Assembly: GCA_017962965.1 (NCBI GenBank)
Contig: JAGCUI010000048.1
Span: forward strand, 62,001 to 126,000
Origin: Treponema sp.
GTDB lineage: Bacteria; Spirochaetota; Spirochaetia; Treponematales; Treponemataceae
Reading direction: 5' to 3'
DNA: 64,000 bases
A program made the position numbers and the translations under genes. The notes beneath the pieces were generated by a model that was not told the DNA's origin, searched no databases, and saw nothing but the letters and a program-made list of their open reading frames with translations. This document shows, one piece after another, positions 26,699 to 35,659 of the stretch (the first letter of the stretch is position 1; each line of letters starts with the position of its first letter).

Positions 26699-28021
26699 TT
26701 AAACCTTGCGAAGAATGTCCAGAGGCTTTTCCCTTCCCGCTTTAACCGATGGAATAATAGAAACGATTAAGGAAAGAAGAATTGTAAGAGCGCAGATAAG
26801 GAAAATCTGTGCAAAAGGGATTTCCAGAGGGATTGTCTGAATATAATAAGCCGGATCCATCAAGTGAATCTGAGAAACCTCGTTTAAAGGTGTTCCTTTT
26901 ATAAAATAACCGATTTTAGCAATATTATTTATAATCTTTTCGATTATACTTACAAGCTCGTTTGCATTTACAGAAAGAAGAAGCCCGAACACAAGCCCTA
27001 AAATAACTCCGCCAGTTCCGCAGGTAAGCCCCGTAAGTAAAAATGAAAGTGTAATTCCAAAAGGACTCGCTCCAATACTCTTAAGAATTGCAATTTCCTT
27101 TTTTCGCTCCATAACAAGCATGATGATTGCAGAGCAGATATTAATGGAAGCAACTAAAACAATAAGAATCATGATTAAAATAAGCATGACCTTTGTAGAA
27201 GCAAAATTTTCAAATTCAGACTGATGAACCTGCTGCCATGAATAAAAGTTTGCAACTTCTCCGTAATCAGACTGAAGGCATTTTTTTGTATAAGTAAGAT
27301 TTGGAGAAAATGCATCAGGAGTTTCCATCATAATTGTAAAGTTAGCATTGGAAAGAGAAAGAGATGCAAAGGCTGACTCAATCGGTATAAAGGTCCAAAG
27401 CGCATCCATTTCCTGATAGCCCGAAGAAACCACTGCCTTTACCTTAAACGGAGTTAATTTTGGAACAAGGTTATCCTTTACATAACGGGTTGTAATTACC
27501 CTGAACGTATCTCCCGGATGAAGGTTTAAAAGCTCTGCCATCTTTTTTCCGATAATAGCTTCGTTTCCGATTATATCAAGACTTTCTCCTTCTACAATTT
27601 CCAAAAGTGAACTGAATGCCTTATTCTGTGTAAATACATCAGGATTAATTCCACGGATCTGAACCCCGGTTCTGTAATCGCCTGCTGTTCCTATTGCGTT
27701 TACATCAACTTCTGGAAAGGCGCTTATAATCCCGTCCTGCTCTTTCATCTCGTTTGCAAATTCAAAAAAGTTCTGGTAATTACGGGTCTTATCTATATCG
27801 TGTGCAACAAAGGCCTGAATATGCCCAGTAGAAAGTCCTATAAGACGCTCTGTCATTCCTTCTATCATTCCGTTTGTAACGCACAAAACACAGATAAGTG
27901 GAATAATACTAAGGCCGATGCAAAGTAGTGCTCCAAAGATACTACGGCGTGCAGAAGAGTTTTTCTCTGTTTTTGGGAAGATTAAGCTTTTTGTAAATAA
28001 AAGAGAAGACTTAAGCGTCAT
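26699..28021 (-). CDS. lolE: Lipoprotein-releasing permease, LolC/LolE family (second)
   Basis: A 440-residue membrane protein with one N-terminal helix (about residues 30-50), a large periplasmic domain (60-290) and three C-terminal helices (295-430, including the FtsX-like loop VMERKKEIAILKSIGAS). This is the layout of LolC/E, which extract lipoproteins from the inner membrane. It overlaps the lolD ATPase by 4 bases (ATGA type) and is the last gene of the lolC-lolD-lolE order seen in E. coli. Which of the two permeases is C or E cannot be fixed from sequence. Confidence 0.88.
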   Translation of the reverse strand: MTLKSSLLFTKSLIFPKTEKNSSARRSIFGALLCIGLSIIPLICVLCVTNGMIEGMTERLIGLSTGHIQAFVAHDIDKTRNYQNFFEFANEMKEQDGIISAFPEVDVNAIGTAGDYRTGVQIRGINPDVFTQNKAFSSLLEIVEGESLDIIGNEAIIGKKMAELLNLHPGDTFRVITTRYVKDNLVPKLTPFKVKAVVSSGYQEMDALWTFIPIESAFASLSLSNANFTIMMETPDAFSPNLTYTKKCLQSDYGEVANFYSWQQVHQSEFENFASTKVMLILIMILIVLVASINICSAIIMLVMERKKEIAILKSIGASPFGITLSFLLTGLTCGTGGVILGLVFGLLLSVNANELVSIIEKIINNIAKIGYFIKGTPLNEVSQIHLMDPAYYIQTIPLEIPFAQIFLICALTILLSLIVSIIPSVKAGREKPLDILRKV

Positions 28022-28716
28022 TTCTTACTCCCAAAATCAGCTTTTTCAAGCTTACCGTTTACAATTTTATAGCACACATCACCCTTGGCTGCTATTTTAT
28101 AATCATGAGTTACAAGCACCAATGTTGCCTTATATTTATCTACCATATTAAAAAGAATGTCTCCGATTAATACGGCGTTTGCAGGGTCTAAGTTTCCTGT
28201 AGGCTCATCTGCAAGAATAACCTTTGGATTATTAATTAAGGATCTTGCTACTGCAACCCTCTGTCTTTCTCCGCCCGAAAGCTGGGATGGAAGATGCTTA
28301 ATTCTGTCTCCGATTCCAACTTCATTTAAAAGCTGGATTGCCCTTTCCTCTGCTTCTTTTTTAGGAACACCTGCCATAAAAGCGGGCATATATACATTTT
28401 CCAAAGCAGTAAAATCTTTTAAAAGATAATGAAACTGAAAAACAAGTCCTAAAAATTTTGAACGGTATTCCGAAATATCATCCTCTGAAAGCTCATTTAC
28501 AAGCCACTTTCCTGCCTGAACACTTCCCTTTGTTACAGTATCAATTCCACCAATGATGTTGAGTAATGTACTCTTACCGCTTCCGCTTTCTCCTGCAATA
28601 ACAACCTTAGTTCCTTCCTGAATATCTAAATCAAGGTCTTTGAGGATGGTAAGACGTTCACTGTCTGTAATATAAGTTTTTTCAAGTCCTTTAATCTGAA
28701 TAATGCTGTTACTCAT
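28018..28716 (-). CDS. lolD: Lipoprotein-releasing ABC ATPase LolD
   Basis: A 232-residue ATPase with Walker A GESGSGKSTLLN near residue 42, the signature LSGGERQRVAVARSL near 142, Walker B VILADEPTGNLDP near 163, and the MacB/LolD-type segment LLKDFTALENVYMP near 95. It powers LolC/E to pass lipoproteins to the periplasmic carrier. It overlaps both permease genes (by 4 and 8 bases), a tight operon. LolA/LolB are not in the window. Confidence 0.93.
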   Translation of the reverse strand: MSNSIIQIKGLEKTYITDSERLTILKDLDLDIQEGTKVVIAGESGSGKSTLLNIIGGIDTVTKGSVQAGKWLVNELSEDDISEYRSKFLGLVFQFHYLLKDFTALENVYMPAFMAGVPKKEAEERAIQLLNEVGIGDRIKHLPSQLSGGERQRVAVARSLINNPKVILADEPTGNLDPANAVLIGDILFNMVDKYKATLVLVTHDYKIAAKGDVCYKIVNGKLEKADFGSKK

Positions 28717-30013
28717 CGTGAAGAACCTCCGCTACTGTAAGTTTTAATATATTTTTACTTGCAAACCATGAAGCAAACAAAGGAGAAGCAAGCCCGAAAA
28801 GAGAAATCATTACAACTTCTTTAAAGAACACTCTTGCAGGAATTGTTGCATATAAGGCATAGGTTGAATTTTCACTCAAGGAAGAAAGAACTTCCGGAGA
28901 AGTGATTGCAGTAAATGCATATTGAAGCCAGTACATAACAAAAGAAACTGCAGTAAAGAAAAAGTCTGTATTTACGCTGATTAAAAGCCCGAAGATAACG
29001 CCAGCCACAGAGCCGATTAAGCCTGTAGTAAGTCCCCTCATTATAAAGATAGATTTTATATTTGAGTTTGTAGCTCCAAGTGCGCTGAATATTGCAATTT
29101 CATTTCTGCGTTCAAATACTAAACGGCGCATACCGTTATAAATATTAATTCCTACAACAACAAAAATAAGGGCCACTAAAAGTAAAAGAATATTTTTTTC
29201 TATGCGAAGAGCCCCGAAAAAAGATTTATTATATTCCCTCCAGGATTTAAACTTTCCATTCGGGAAAATTTTTTTTAAGAATGTGATTTTTGCAGCATCA
29301 TCATCCTTATCGCTGATTTTAATTCCGTAAACAGGCTTTACCTTTTCTCCAAAGTATTTTTTTCCGTCCCGGATATTTATATAACAATAAGTAGAATTAA
29401 GCTCCGAATAGCCTGAAGTAAACACACCTGTAACAATAAACTTTCGTTCGCTTGATAAAAGACTTACATCAGAGCTTCCACTTAAAACAAAAAAGTTTAC
29501 AGTATCTCCTACCCTGGCTCCAAGATTTCGTGCAAGCTTATTTCCAAGTATGATTGAATTTTCTTCTTCCAAATCAAAGTAGCCGTTTTTCATTATAAGC
29601 TGGTCTCTAAAGCCCTTGTCTGTTTCATAGCATTCAGGATCTATTGCTCTAATTACTGCTCCGCTTTCCCTTCCGTACTCACTTGTCATTAAAGTCTGTG
29701 CTTCCAAAAAAGGGCTTATACAAAGAAAATCCTTAGTGTTCCTGCATAAATCATTTATTGAATCTACTTCATTTTGTTCTAAGTTTTCTGCCTGAATGTG
29801 ATACGATGATAAATCTATAATTGCATCTATAAAGCTAAGCTGAAAGCCGTTCATAACGCTCATTACAACAATAAGGGTCATTACGCCAAAACAGATTCCC
29901 AGAGAAGCAAGCTTTGAAGTAGCAGCCGATTTTGATTTTCTGTCTACGCGGCTGAATCGGGAAGAAACTGTGTATATCCATTTTAAATTGCTCAAAAAAG
30001 AGTTTTTATTCAT
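28709..30013 (-). CDS. lolC: Lipoprotein-releasing permease, LolC/LolE family (first)
   Basis: A 434-residue permease with the same plan as the other: an N-terminal helix near 30-60 (GICFGVMTLIVVMSVMNGFQ), a periplasmic domain to about 270 and three C-terminal helices, with the conserved loop VFERRNEIAIFSALGAT near 305. A GAGGG ribosome site precedes the ATG at 30013. It is translated with lolD and overlaps the upstream lipoprotein gene by 8 bases. Confidence 0.88.
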   Translation of the reverse strand: MNKNSFLSNLKWIYTVSSRFSRVDRKSKSAATSKLASLGICFGVMTLIVVMSVMNGFQLSFIDAIIDLSSYHIQAENLEQNEVDSINDLCRNTKDFLCISPFLEAQTLMTSEYGRESGAVIRAIDPECYETDKGFRDQLIMKNGYFDLEEENSIILGNKLARNLGARVGDTVNFFVLSGSSDVSLLSSERKFIVTGVFTSGYSELNSTYCYINIRDGKKYFGEKVKPVYGIKISDKDDDAAKITFLKKIFPNGKFKSWREYNKSFFGALRIEKNILLLLVALIFVVVGINIYNGMRRLVFERRNEIAIFSALGATNSNIKSIFIMRGLTTGLIGSVAGVIFGLLISVNTDFFFTAVSFVMYWLQYAFTAITSPEVLSSLSENSTYALYATIPARVFFKEVVMISLFGLASPLFASWFASKNILKLTVAEVLHDE

Positions 30014-30983
30014 AAAGTTTTTCCCTCACAAAAGTTTCTCCGTTATAATAAGCATCCTTTATTTTTTTACCTTCTTCATAATATGTTATAACAGAAAAAT
30101 CATCATCAAAAAAGATTTGAGTATTATACGCATTTTTAGAAGAATATACGGTTTTAATTTTTAAAGTTCCGTTTTCGTAGTATTCGTAATCAGGACTCTG
30201 CTCTTCATCTTTATAAAAATATAACTCAGTTTTGGTAACAGGATTTGAAACTGAATAGTCGGTAACCTCCTGCCTTGTAATTCTTTTTTCTGAATCGTAT
30301 TCAAAAACAGTTTTATTTATGAGTAAATATCTTTTGCTTTGTGTAGAATAATTGTTCATTTCAAGCACAACCGGTAAACCGTCCTGATTATAAACTGTCT
30401 TAGCCTTAGATTCCTCTGTGGTGATTGTTTTTGAAGAAGGCTTTACGTTTTCAAAGTCGTAGGTATAATCTTCCTGCAGCGTGATTTTAGCATTTTCTGC
30501 ATCGGGGATGTCCCAGTGTTCTTTTTTAATAAGCCTGTAGCGTTCGTCATAAAAAAATCTTGTTACACGACTTTTACATTTATTTATAAAGACAAGCTTT
30601 CCGTCCGAAAAGTCCGGAATAAAAATTTCGTTTCCGTATTCAAGGATTTTAAGCTTATTTAAAGAATCCAAAAGCCTTATTTCTACAGGTTCATTCTGGC
30701 CGTTTTCATAAGAATGGGAAAACTTCATAACCTGTTCAAGCTCACTAAGACTTTCAAGCTCATCTGCAATACGCTCTTCTTCTAGATAAGATAAAAGCCC
30801 TTCTACCCAGTCTCCGTTATCAAGGGCCGGAACATAAAAGTCTGCACTCTCAAGTAAATCTTCTGTGCTTTGTGCCTCTGTATTATTTTGAGAAACCTCT
30901 TGTGTTTCATTTTTATTTTTTCGAGAACACGCCGTAAATAAAAGGCTAATTAAAACTAAAACCCAGAATGATTTTACAGTCAA
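30006..30983 (-). CDS. Putative lipoprotein with YD/YwqK-like repeats
   Basis: A 325-residue protein with a lipoprotein signal (WVLVLISLLFTAC, Cys at about residue 19). A polar linker follows, then many short beta motifs of the type FFYDERYRLIKKEH, VYNQDGLPVVLEMN and YYENGTLKIKTVY, which resemble YwqK/RHS-like repeats. Function is unknown. It lies between ftsY (3-base gap) and lolC (8-base overlap), so it is made with the secretion and lipoprotein-sorting genes and is itself probably a Lol substrate. Confidence 0.75.
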   Translation of the reverse strand: MTVKSFWVLVLISLLFTACSRKNKNETQEVSQNNTEAQSTEDLLESADFYVPALDNGDWVEGLLSYLEEERIADELESLSELEQVMKFSHSYENGQNEPVEIRLLDSLNKLKILEYGNEIFIPDFSDGKLVFINKCKSRVTRFFYDERYRLIKKEHWDIPDAENAKITLQEDYTYDFENVKPSSKTITTEESKAKTVYNQDGLPVVLEMNNYSTQSKRYLLINKTVFEYDSEKRITRQEVTDYSVSNPVTKTELYFYKDEEQSPDYEYYENGTLKIKTVYSSKNAYNTQIFFDDDFSVITYYEEGKKIKDAYYNGETFVREKLYE

Positions 30984-30986
30984 ATC

Positions 30987-31856
30987 TTATAATCCCAAGA
31001 AGTCATTTATATATTCTTCTGCATCAAAGGTTGTGATATTTTCGTATTTTTCACCGTTACAAACAAAGGCAACAGGAATATTTAATTCACGCCCGATTGA
31101 AACAGCACATCCGCCTTTTGCAGTTGAATCGTATTTTGTCATAATAACGGCATCAAGACCTACTGCTTCGTTAAAAACCTCTGCCTGGCGCAATGCATTC
31201 TGACCTGTTGTTGCATCAATTACTAAAATCTTTTTATAGCAGCCTTCGTCGGCCTTGGAACGGCAGATTTTATCTATCTTTTGTAATTCGCGCACAAGGT
31301 TTTCTTTATTATGAAGGCGTCCTGCTGTATCAGCTAAAACAAGCCCCGGACCCTTTGCCTTTACTGCCTCTGCCGCATCAAAAACAACCGCAGAAGGATC
31401 TGAACCATGCTGATGGCTTACAACTCTTACCCCAGTTTTTTTACCGTGCATTTCAAGCTGTTCGATTGCAGCCGCTCTAAAGGTATCTGCACTTGCAAGA
31501 ACAAGGTTTTCAAGGCCACGGTTTTTAAACCAGAGTGCAAGCTTTGCAACACTTGTAGTTTTTCCAACTCCGTTTACACCAAGCACCATCCACACATTCT
31601 GCTTCTGACGATCCGGCTCAAGCTCAATGGATTTTACACTCTGCAAAAGAAGTGTTTTTAATTCATTTATAATAGCGTCCTCTGAGTCTGCCTTATTTTT
31701 AGAACAGATTGATTCAAGTTCTTCTACAATCTGATAGGAGGTTTTTGCACCAATGTCGCCTTCTACTAAAAGGTCTGTTAAATCATCATAAAATTCTTCG
31801 TTTTTATTTCCTCTTGAAAATAAAGCCTTGAACTTTGAACCAAAAGATTTTTTCAT
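30987..31856 (-). CDS. ftsY: Signal recognition particle receptor FtsY
   Basis: Membrane-associated GTPase that receives the SRP-ribosome complex. The 289 residues form the NG core only: N domain with YDDLTDLLVEGDIGAKTS, G domain with G1 GVNGVGKTTS near residue 95, DTFRAAAIEQL near 140, DTAGRLHNKENL near 195, TKYDSTAKGG near 240. The acidic A domain found in E. coli is missing, as in many bacteria. A GGAG ribosome site precedes the ATG. It is co-transcribed with the lipoprotein gene and lolCDE. Confidence 0.95.
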   Translation of the reverse strand: MKKSFGSKFKALFSRGNKNEEFYDDLTDLLVEGDIGAKTSYQIVEELESICSKNKADSEDAIINELKTLLLQSVKSIELEPDRQKQNVWMVLGVNGVGKTTSVAKLALWFKNRGLENLVLASADTFRAAAIEQLEMHGKKTGVRVVSHQHGSDPSAVVFDAAEAVKAKGPGLVLADTAGRLHNKENLVRELQKIDKICRSKADEGCYKKILVIDATTGQNALRQAEVFNEAVGLDAVIMTKYDSTAKGGCAVSIGRELNIPVAFVCNGEKYENITTFDAEEYINDFLGL

Positions 31857-31877
31857 AAATAAAACTCCGCGAGTATT

Positions 31878-33545
31878 CTATTCAGTTTTTTTAATATCAG
31901 TTTTATCATCCGCCTTTACGGATTCATCTATTATTTTTGTTTTTTGAGAAGCTTCATCCTCTGCTTTCTCTGCTTCCGCTGCTTCTTTATCTTCCGGCAC
32001 CTCTTTTTCCCTTGAAAAATCCATTGGAGCAAGCTCTTCCTCTTTTGGAAGAATGCTGTTTGCCGCGTAAAGATAACGCACTAATTCATAAACAAACCAG
32101 ACTCCGCATGCAACAGAAATTCCGGTACTTATATCCGAAGCCAAAATCCATCTGTTTGCCTCGTCAATCTGCTGTTGTGTCTGTAAATAACCCGCCTGCC
32201 CCGCAAAAGCATAAGACTGAGCCTGTCCGTTCAGATAAAAGGTTGGAATTAAAGAACAGATTAAAACACTATAGGAAGTATACATCCATCGACGGCGTTT
32301 TTCAATGTAATCATTTTTGTCCGTCAAATCTACATCAACTAAATATGTATTTCCTTCTTCAAGCTTTTGATTATCCAGAATAAAAAAGTCGCTCGATTTT
32401 TTTCCGGCATAAAACTGTCCTAAAACAGGCTTTCCGTTTATTTCAATCTGCCCTTCAAACTCTTTTCCATCCACATAAAAAGTTCCGTTTAAATCAGTCT
32501 TTGGAAAAAGTGAAAGATCAAGATATTCTTTTTTCCTCATGTTAATCTCTATAACATAAGTCTGGTTTCCTTCAAAATAGTAATCAAGTAAAACAGTTGT
32601 ATATTCCTTGCACACAAACTCAAAATGATGCACGCCCGAATCAAGCTTTAATTTTTCAAAAACATTTTTCTGTAAAACATCATCTATATAAATTAAAAGA
32701 TCATCCTGTGGCACATTGGAATTAAATTTGATTTCTATAGGAAGTGAGTTTGTAACACTAGGGGCAATCTGGCGCACGATGGAAGATGCAATAATATCAG
32801 CTTCATCCAAAGAACCATACTCTGTAGCCCGCGCAATACAATTTCCGCCCGGATAATTATAAAGCTCAACACTTACTGCAATATATTCTCCGTATGCTTT
32901 GATGTTTCCTGTAATAAGTGCGTTTATATTATTCTGAACAATATCCTTTTCCAAAAGCCTGTTATCGTAGGAAGTAAACTTTATGGTAGAAGGAATCTCG
33001 TACAAGGCTGAATAATTATTCTGAAAGATTTCTATTTTTTCTATCTGGTTTTCATCATGAGTGTTTTTATAAATCTCATTTTTACCGGCAGCAAGGATTT
33101 TTTCTTCATATTCTTTTTGCTTTGAAAGGTTTTCGTCTATCTTTTTTTTTATTTCAAGGATTGCTTCTTCTTCCTTTGCAATTTTTGCATTTAATTCCTC
33201 TTTGGAATAATTATGAAGAACTAATGAATCCCTTTTTTGAATCTCTGCCGAAAGCTGCAAAAATAATGAGGTTCGTTCGTTTTTTAATTTATAAAGCTCA
33301 CGTTCATAGGCTTCCGAAACATAAAGCGTTCTGAAGGATGATTTAGAAATATTTTCCAGGATACGCTCAGGAATCATTTTTGAAATTCCTTCCGCAACAC
33401 TTTGCTTTTCCTTTCCAGTAAAAGAAAACTTTTGTGCCGCAATAATCCATTTTTTAGAATCCTGAGCATGAGCAAAAGCCGTGATAAAGATTAATGCTAA
33501 AAGAGTAATTATTTTTCTGTAGGTTTTAAAACTACTCCCGGTCAT
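31878..33545 (-). CDS. Exported coiled-coil protein with C-terminal membrane helices
   Basis: A 555-residue protein with a signal peptide (to AHAQD, about residue 27), a coiled coil near 110-170 rich in Lys and Glu, a beta-rich middle including PEGA-like segments (LLIYIDDVLQKNVFEKLKL, VHHFEFVCKEY), two hydrophobic helices near 425-445 and 475-495, and an acidic tail rich in Glu, Ala and Lys. I know no function. It sits between prfB (9-base gap) and ftsY (21-base gap). The layout suggests anchoring to a membrane with the bulk in the periplasm. Confidence 0.72.
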   Translation of the reverse strand: MTGSSFKTYRKIITLLALIFITAFAHAQDSKKWIIAAQKFSFTGKEKQSVAEGISKMIPERILENISKSSFRTLYVSEAYERELYKLKNERTSLFLQLSAEIQKRDSLVLHNYSKEELNAKIAKEEEAILEIKKKIDENLSKQKEYEEKILAAGKNEIYKNTHDENQIEKIEIFQNNYSALYEIPSTIKFTSYDNRLLEKDIVQNNINALITGNIKAYGEYIAVSVELYNYPGGNCIARATEYGSLDEADIIASSIVRQIAPSVTNSLPIEIKFNSNVPQDDLLIYIDDVLQKNVFEKLKLDSGVHHFEFVCKEYTTVLLDYYFEGNQTYVIEINMRKKEYLDLSLFPKTDLNGTFYVDGKEFEGQIEINGKPVLGQFYAGKKSSDFFILDNQKLEEGNTYLVDVDLTDKNDYIEKRRRWMYTSYSVLICSLIPTFYLNGQAQSYAFAGQAGYLQTQQQIDEANRWILASDISTGISVACGVWFVYELVRYLYAANSILPKEEELAPMDFSREKEVPEDKEAAEAEKAEDEASQKTKIIDESVKADDKTDIKKTE

Positions 33546-33554
33546 CTTCAGAAG

Positions 33555-34692
33555 CTACTCCTGATCCTCATCATCATCGCTTGCATCCATAGGAAGCCCC
33601 TTCCACTTGGCTACAAGATATGCATTCATAAAATCATCAAGGTCGCCGTCCATTACTCCCTGAATATTTCCAACGTTGTATTTTGTTCTGTGGTCTTTTA
33701 CCATTGTATAAGGACAGAATACATAGGAACGAATCTGGCTTCCAAAGGAAATATCCTTTTTTTCTGCGGCAAACTTTGCGTTTTCTTCTTCTTTCTGAGC
33801 ACGGTAATATTCGTAAAGACGAGCCTTGAGCATGTTCATACAGGACTGACGGTTCATAATCTGGCTTCGTTCTGTCTGGCACGCAACAACAATACCCGTT
33901 GGAATATGAGTAAAGCGAACGGCAGAGTCTGTTTTGTTTACATGCTGTCCGCCCTTTCCGCCTGCACGGTATGTATCTACACGTAAATCTTCCGGTCTGA
34001 TATCTACTTCGATTGTATCATCCAGAACCGGATATACATAAACCGAAGCAAATGATGTGTGGCGTCTTGCGTTGGCATCAAAAGGAGAGATTCTTACAAG
34101 ACGATGGATTCCGCCTTCTCCCTTAAGATAACCGTATACAAAATCACCTGAAATCTGAATTGTAATTGATTTTAAACCGCCTTCTGCTTCAAGCTCATCC
34201 ATTACTTCTGTTTTATAACCGTGGCGTTCTGCCCATCTTAAATACATACGGCTGAGCATAAAACACCAGTCACAGGCTTCTGTTCCGCCCGCACCTGCAT
34301 GGATTGTTAAATAAGCGTCGTTCTGGTCAACTTCGCCGGAAAGGAGGTTCAATATATTTAATTTTTCGAATTTTTCTTTTGCAGCATCATACATGGAACG
34401 AACTTCATCCTCGTCGCTTTGCTCACCGCTTTCTGCAGCAAGCTCGTACATTGCTTCAAGGTCGTCCATATCTGTAATAAGGGCTCTCCATGGCTCTACT
34501 CTGTTTTTGAGCTTACGAATCTGGGACATTACTTTTTCTGCATTTTTTGGATCATCCCAAAAGCCTGGTTCACCCGTAAGAGCTTCTTTTTCGCTCACCA
34601 TTTTATCTATGCTGGCAGAGTCAAAGACGCCCCCAGACATTCATAATTTCTTCGCGTAATTGTTCTACTGGTATTTTTAATTCTTCTAACAT
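33555..34692 (-). CDS. prfB: Peptide chain release factor 2, with programmed +1 frameshift
   Basis: RF2 releases finished proteins at UGA and UAA. The short first frame starts at ATG 34692 (MLEELKIPVEQL...) and runs 23 codons to an in-frame TGA at 34623-34621. The main frame continues from the next base: L-D-S-A-S-I-D-K. The site is CTT TGA C preceded by TGGGGG, the known prfB autoregulatory frameshift signal. The main frame has the anticodon-like SPF motif (RISPFDANARR), and GGQ (AGGKGGQHVNK) near residue 250. A plain open-frame start at 34640 would miss the N-terminus. The total is about 378 residues with the shift, a normal RF2 length. Confidence 0.95.
34620..34635 (-). promoter_or_regulatory. 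Programmed +1 frameshift site of prfB
   Basis: Read on the minus strand: TGG GGG CGT CTT TGA C. The CTT codon slips one base forward on UUU when RF2 is scarce at the UGA. The G-rich run just upstream acts as an internal Shine-Dalgarno-like stimulator and lies 3 bases from CTT, as in E. coli prfB. The high level of RF2 therefore lowers its own synthesis. Confidence 0.92.
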
Positions 34693-34698
34693 ACTATT

Positions 34699-34727
34699 AA
34701 AATAACAATAAAAAGCGATTTTTACAA
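34699..34727 (-). promoter_or_regulatory. Promoter of prfB, start codon 6 bases from the -10
   Basis: Minus strand TTGTAA (34727-34722), 17 bases, then TATTTT (34704-34699) with TG just upstream of the -10. Only 6 bases separate it from the ATG, and no ribosome site fits, so the mRNA may be leaderless. Confidence 0.5.
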
Positions 34728-34732
34728 CATAA

Positions 34733-34761
34733 TTGACAAATAAAAAGTTGGGCTTTATTAT
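34733..34761 (+). promoter_or_regulatory. Near-consensus promoter of the FN3/TPR gene
   Basis: TTGACA (34733-34738), a 17-base spacer and TATTAT (34756-34761), the closest match to consensus in the window. It ends 8 bases before the ATG at 34770 with no ribosome site, again pointing to a leaderless transcript. It faces the prfB promoter back to back. Confidence 0.65.
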
Positions 34762-34769
34762 TTAAAAGC

Positions 34770-35648
34770 ATGAAAAAATTTTTAAGTATTTTAGCTCTTT
34801 TAATCATTTCTCTGCCACTTTTTGCAACAAAGCCTGTTATTTTAGATATTCAGGCAAGAGCAAGTAAAGGAACTAAAATCAATCTCTTCTGGGTTCTTCC
34901 CGAAAATCCCGACCAGGAAATTACAAAGCTTTTAATTTACAGAAGCACAACTCCAATCACACGCTACAGCCAGATTAAAAACCTTACACCAATTGCAGAG
35001 CTTTCTGGAACTGAAACAGGCTATACAGATTCTGTAAAAGATTATAAAGATTATTTTTATGCTGTAATCACAGTTACAGATAAGCCTTACGAAATTATTC
35101 TTGCTTCCATGAATTCTACAGTGAACGGAGTTCATTTAAAGCTTCAGACAAAACAGTCTCAGGCACCAAAAAAACAGGAAGAAGAAAAACTTTATACAAA
35201 CGGAACAAAACGAGAAACACCACTTCCTTATCTTGATATGATAGAAGGCATGAATGAAGATTCTTCTATCTCGGAAGCAACTGTTCAGTCAACTACAGAG
35301 TTTTCTACTTCTAAAAAATCAGACTCAGAAATTTTAACACCGTACTTTTTCGAAGAGGATTTAGTTTCACCAGACGGCGGCGATGATTATATCCTTTTTG
35401 ATATTCTTAAAAACACCTTTGTTCAGAGAAAATATTCAGAAGCAGACGCACAGCTTAAAAAGCTTGTAAAAAGAAATATTTCGGAATCTGTTCAAAACAG
35501 AGCCTACTTTTACATCGGAGAATCTGAATACTTTCTTGGAAATTACGAGGAAGCTGTAAAGGCTTTCATCCAGGTTTCACACGAATACCCATTGCAGACC
35601 TACAGATGGATAAACGCGTGTATGGATAAAATCGAAATTACAGAATAA
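34770..35648 (+). CDS. Exported FN3-like protein with C-terminal TPR motifs
   Basis: A 292-residue protein with a signal peptide (LSILALLIISLPLFAT, about residues 4-20). Residues 22-125 look like a fibronectin type III-type sandwich (INLFWVLPENPDQEITKLLIYRS). A polar linker follows. The C-terminal 75 residues have TPR-like helices (SVQNRAYFYIGESEYFLGNYEEAVKAF). It is a single-gene unit between two minus-strand groups. The strong promoter suggests abundant expression. No specific function is known to me; a periplasmic scaffold role is an inference. Confidence 0.75.
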   Translation: MKKFLSILALLIISLPLFATKPVILDIQARASKGTKINLFWVLPENPDQEITKLLIYRSTTPITRYSQIKNLTPIAELSGTETGYTDSVKDYKDYFYAVITVTDKPYEIILASMNSTVNGVHLKLQTKQSQAPKKQEEEKLYTNGTKRETPLPYLDMIEGMNEDSSISEATVQSTTEFSTSKKSDSEILTPYFFEEDLVSPDGGDDYILFDILKNTFVQRKYSEADAQLKKLVKRNISESVQNRAYFYIGESEYFLGNYEEAVKAFIQVSHEYPLQTYRWINACMDKIEITE

Positions 35649-35659
35649 TTAAATCAAAC

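Noticed and set aside
33555-34640. prfB start at ATG 34640
   Set aside because: The true start at 34692 with the +1 frameshift explains the conserved RF2 N-terminus.
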